A DNA stretch of 64,000 nucleotides, from the NCBI GenBank assembly GCA_018296165.2, contig JACKQL020000020.1, positions 186,001 to 250,000 on the forward strand, given 5' to 3'. This DNA is from Termitomyces sp. T153. Taxonomy: Eukaryota > Basidiomycota > Agaricomycetes > Agaricales > Lyophyllaceae. The number at the start of each line of letters is the position of its first letter. The first letter of the stretch is position 1. The translations under genes were made by a program, and so were the position numbers. Positions 60,150 through 64,000 of this stretch are shown here, in pieces. Below the pieces are notes generated by a model. That model did not search any database. It saw nothing but the letters and a program-made list of their open reading frames with translations, and was not told where the DNA came from.

Positions 60150-60451
60150 ACCTGTGGTCACGAATTGGTCACAGTCAACAGGGCTTGTTCCATATACACC
60201 CAGGGACGCGAAGGCCGGATACTATCTGAGGATATTTTTCAAGATCCCGCTACTTTTGGTCTCGTACATTTCCTACTGACTGACCTGATACTGGAAGGTG
60301 TGAATAATAAAAGACGGGACGAGACATGTTTCGCTTGGATTAATTGCGGAGAAGGCTGAATCTATCGACGGCTGACCAACGATGGAATAAGGAAGTGAGC
60401 AATCAGATCTAGACTCGGAACAATAGAATCAACATGCTCTCTCCAACTCAG
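60150..60451 (+). repeat. Direct repeat pair, copy 1
   Basis: Shared with 61818-62043 in the same orientation: CCTGTGGTC, GGCTTGTTCCATATA, GAGGATATTTTT, TCTCGTACATTTCCT, CAATCAGATCTAGA and ATCAACAT(G/A)CTCT. This copy has about 70 extra bases in the middle. An open stretch at 59956-60279 (plus, 107 residues, MDPDFMLSSARKLNELQRC) runs into it. On the minus strand both copies give related peptides (REHVDSIVPSLDLIAHF here, KEYVDSLISNLDLIVHF there), so a duplicated minus-strand gene fragment is possible. Confidence 0.85.
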
Positions 60452-61817
60452 AAGAGTTAGCAACGACAGCTGGTACCAATTTGAGAAGCTTTTTGACCAT
60501 TGGGCGTGATAATCTGATCCGACAGGCATTGCAATCTTCTCGGTACGTTGCATGTTAGAAGCCATACTCTTCAACAGTTGAGGTCGGTCTTGGAGACATT
60601 GGATATTCTGTTATCCCAGAGAGACACAAAGGCGGGCACTTATGGATTTGATGTGCCTGCAGTAGTATAGCCGATTCAAATTTGAATCAAGGTATGACGC
60701 ATCTATAGACAAGAGTCGGTGAGTACTGAAACAGGCGGGACTTTCATCCACGTACTTCACGGTACTTCTTTTCAAGCGTTACTTCCGCCTATTCTCATAG
60801 ATAGACATTAGGACTTCGTAGGTTTGTAGATTAGCCTCAGGAACTCTGAGCCGATGGGACACGGCAATTTAAAAACTAGTTTGAGCGCGATTGGACACTG
60901 AGGAGTGTGATAACGGTCTTAAGAATGGGATGGCACGGTACCTGTACTGCGAGAACCATCCACAAGAGGACCCAACGAGCCGGGCTGGTTAATATCACGA
61001 CCAATCAACAGCTAATTTACCTTGCTTTGAGCCCAATGGATCCTGGGAATCCCATGACTGGTTAACGCAGAAATCGATTCATTCTCGAAATTTGTAGCAG
61101 GGGGAGCTCATGGATACACAGAGAAAATTTCTTTATGGAAGAGATCATATATACACTCATGTCGTGTAAAGCACAATAGGTGTCAACGACCTATGTAAAT
61201 GGAGTGCAATGTCAGAGTAGCCGTGAAGCGGAAAGATGCGGAGTTCGAAATACCGTCATCCCAAGTCGATGATGAAATAAATCTGTTTTCTCCCCCTCCG
61301 AGTCGACAACCTATTGTTTTAGTATGTAGATGTTTACGACGCCATCCTGCGTATACTTCAGTACACGTACAATAGCATCGAAGCTTTTCTTCCGCGTCTC
61401 AAGCATCACTATGTTCATTGACAGGCTTATTTCGCTTCATAAGTAATTACCTTGTCCTTACCTACAGAGCTTTTGTGAACCAGTGTAAGAGAGATTCATG
61501 GACCCACTTGAATGTCTACTGTGTGTCCTCACATCGATAATGGCATTGTGCCAAGTGGTATTCACGATGTCACGACACTCCCGTCTCAGAGTCTAACCCA
61601 GACTCTTACTGGAGAGGTGGAGTGGGACACACTGATGCGTTGGGATGTGTAACTGAAAGAATCAGAAATTTTATTCTGAGATTAGACTCATTGCCACCCA
61701 CTGATTGCATTCACGCTCCTACCCCGCATGTCACAGCCGTTGCTGCCCACAAGCGTCAGGGTGATAGCTTTCCCCACTGGGTTTTTGACGCACCCGTGCA
61801 AGCAGATTTCTCTCATG
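60452..61817. other. No recognised gene
   Basis: Normal CG content and short open stretches only. It separates the two direct repeat copies. Confidence 0.5.
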
Positions 61818-62043
61818 ATACCTGTGGTCGGGACTTGATCTCAACACAATCGGCTTGTTCCATATAGACCCAGGCTGACATCCAGACAAGGCCGAATCCG
61901 TCCCGAGGATATTTTTATAAGATGGTGCCACCTTGTGATCTCGTACATTTCCTGCCGACCGATCCGATATTGAAAAGTGTGAATAAAGTGGACAATCAGA
62001 TCTAGATTCGAGATCAGAGAATCAACATACTCTTTCCGACTCA
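61818..62043 (+). repeat. Direct repeat pair, copy 2
   Basis: Second copy of the sequence at 60150-60451, shorter by an internal gap. It lies 1.67 kb downstream in the same orientation. Confidence 0.85.
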
Positions 62044-64000
62044 TCTTCGAACATATTCGATAACATTTCCAAGTATTGAACGTTATACACAGCCGCGTGT
62101 CAGGTTGCAAGTTTGTTCACTCAGAATCGGCACAGAAATTAGAGCCTGTGTGCCACTGTGTAGTCGAAGTACATATCAACACACTGAATCCTTTTACTCA
62201 CAAGAATGATTTCGCATAGAGCAAGTAAGTTCGTTCTGCTTAGTAGTTTTCCAGCGGTCAAAGCATGTGAATCTGGCGAATTGCACTTATCTGCTGACCC
62301 AAGCCCTGGAATGTCCTGGTCAGCCCAATTTCTTTGCCTCCATTCCTACGACATCAAAAAACTTTCTTTGCTATTTTTGGGATGCCGACGGCGCAAGGAG
62401 AATCAAAGAGCTTGGAATTTCGGGCATTCTCTGTCCTCCAGCTGCGTGGAGCATCAGTTTATGCGTACTTGGCTTATTCTGGCACATGGATCTTTGCTGG
62501 ATAAAAAATCAAGCCATCATCTCTCCGATCTGTCATCAATAGACGTGGGGAGATACATTTGATATTGTCCAGGTTGTTCAATTGGTGCTCGTGCTTTTAT
62601 AACTCATTCGTTCAAGAGAATTCATCAACGTCTGACTCGAATAAAAGTACCACAACTGCACGAAAAACTCATAATGATATCTTGTGAGCCATTTATGCCA
62701 AGTCTTAAAGTTAGAGATACTGAGACAGCCAACACGTTGTGACAATCGGGGTTGCCCAGATAGATGCTGAACAACCACAACCAATTTGCCGAGAACACAT
62801 GTAACTCTTTTTCAGAGGTTCTGCCGTTCTGTCAGCAGATATCATTATTAGAACAACTGTAACCAAATAGTCGAAAGGCTCCCACCTGCTTCACGGATGA
62901 TTGAATACGACTGAAACACGGTCGATGTCAATCAAAGAATAGATATGTCTGTTTGAGTTCACGACTCGTCCGAAGTGATTCATCATGATAGAGAGCTTCT
63001 TCCATAGCAGAACCACGCTTATGGCGTCAAAATACAGCACAAAGAGCGTCCGCCGATATCGCTCGGGTTCACTGATATTCTCAGGATTATTGGTTCCGAA
63101 GAACACTCTAAGAAAGTGACGGATTTATGGACACTGGTGATAGGATCATGGACACGATGGTTCATAGCAGGATCAGAGATCGACTGGTAACAAAATTGAG
63201 TCGTTTTTAGGATTGATTATCGGGAGTGAAAATATGAGAGGACCATCAAAACTGCAAGTGGAAGGAAGTGAAGTAGCAAGAGTGACACCCACCGATTCAA
63301 GAAGCCTATTGTCTATCGTGTGTATTGATCTGGTCCGGACATCGTCGCACCTCCGTGGTGTTGTCAAATTTAGTACTAGGTTAGTGATTTGTATAGTCTG
63401 ACACATAGGGAAACCTGAAGAAGCTCCATTGAACGCTGAACTACCACAAACCTCGTTGCGGGAACTCACGTATGTAGCATACAGTTTTCAGGCCTTACCC
63501 TCGCAGACTAATTGTCCCACACCAACGAAATACACAGCAGCTTGAGACGATACTAGTTAGTCTTGAAGGCCCAGGGGTGATGTGCTGCTGCTGTAAATCG
63601 ACGTGGCAAGGATTGGTAATAGCGCCACAAACAGCTCATTCAACCAAACTGTTACGTAAACCTACCCTCCACTCGGGACACCATGATCAATTCCGACCAT
63701 TCTACCACAAGACGACCAAAAACCATCATCGGCTTATGACGGGACACACAAGTTAACTATCTGTCTGCCCCTTCTTGCGAAAAATACTCGAAAAATTTGC
63801 TCTGAATGCCCTGCCATGAATACCGGGTGTGACCCTCCTATCTAGACTACCCAGAGTTATTATTTAAACTCCATTGTCCGGATCTGGCGTCCCCTGAATT
63901 CCCTTTGCTCTTCTTCACTAAGCATAAGCTTTCAGTGGTTCCATCCCATGCCCGGCGATAACCTTACCCTCTGTGTACCACGCGCATCTTCGGGACAGGA
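62044..64000. other. No recognised gene to the window end
   Basis: Open stretches reach 118 residues (62206-62562 plus) and 98 residues (63173-63469 minus), with no domain I recognise. A spliced minus-strand gene around 62.6-63.5 kb cannot be ruled out (YRRTLFVLYFDAISVVLLW near 63040), but I could not build one. Confidence 0.45.

Overview
The window reads as nuclear DNA of a mushroom-forming basidiomycete (Agaricomycetes). Genes are dense and cut by many short introns, mostly 45-65 nt. There is a class I hydrophobin, a Crh-type cell-wall transglycosylase, a fungal GH25 muramidase and tandem copies of a lineage-specific multi-pass membrane protein. Dead retroelements sit in blocks that have lost almost all CG dinucleotides, as expected where transposons are CpG-methylated. 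No rRNA, tRNA or CRISPR array was seen. Exon structures were worked out by hand from splice sites, reading phase and family conservation; for every multi-exon gene given a full model the exon lengths add up in frame.

Layout. 1-8.75 kb: transposon graveyard on both strands (Ty3/gypsy chromovirus pol, gypsy LTR, an old long LTR, a Ty1/copia remnant and a non-LTR ORF1-like remnant). 9.8-14.9 kb: two tandem paralogous membrane-protein genes with different intron content. 17.3-24.7 kb: a giant gene for a 2255-residue UNC80-like protein. 25.0-26.7 kb (minus): GPI-anchored Crh/GH16 enzyme. 27.2-28.8 kb (minus): RRM RNA-binding protein. 28.8-34.2 kb: gene-poor, with a diverged inverted duplication (31.5-33.8 kb) and a copy of the hydrophobin upstream region. 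34.4-35.0 kb: class I hydrophobin. 35.4-36.2 kb: uncertain gene. 37.25-37.8 kb: small Ser/Pro-rich protein. 38.2-39.4 kb (minus): epoxide-hydrolase-like alpha/beta hydrolase. 40.1-44.3 kb: SH3 plus Ras-association scaffold. 44.8-46.7 kb (minus): YVH1 dual-specificity phosphatase. 47.85-58.25 kb: second CG-depleted transposon block with two gypsy elements, a pogo-like transposase relic and two LTR insertions with clear target duplications, one of which keeps its CG sites and so looks recent. 58.75-59.6 kb (minus): GH25 lysozyme. 59.9-64 kb: no recognisable intact gene; one direct repeat pair.

How the genes relate. There is no obvious biosynthetic cluster. Several genes act at the cell surface (hydrophobin, Crh transglycosylase, secreted muramidase, multi-pass membrane proteins) or in signalling and polarity (SH3-RA scaffold, YVH1, UNC80-like). 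This looks like ordinary chromosomal mixing, not a pathway. The features most worth follow-up are the UNC80-like giant protein in a fungus, the tandem membrane-protein pair with intron loss or gain and a GC-AG intron, the duplicated hydrophobin upstream region with a perfect 12-bp palindrome, and the nested LTR insertions.
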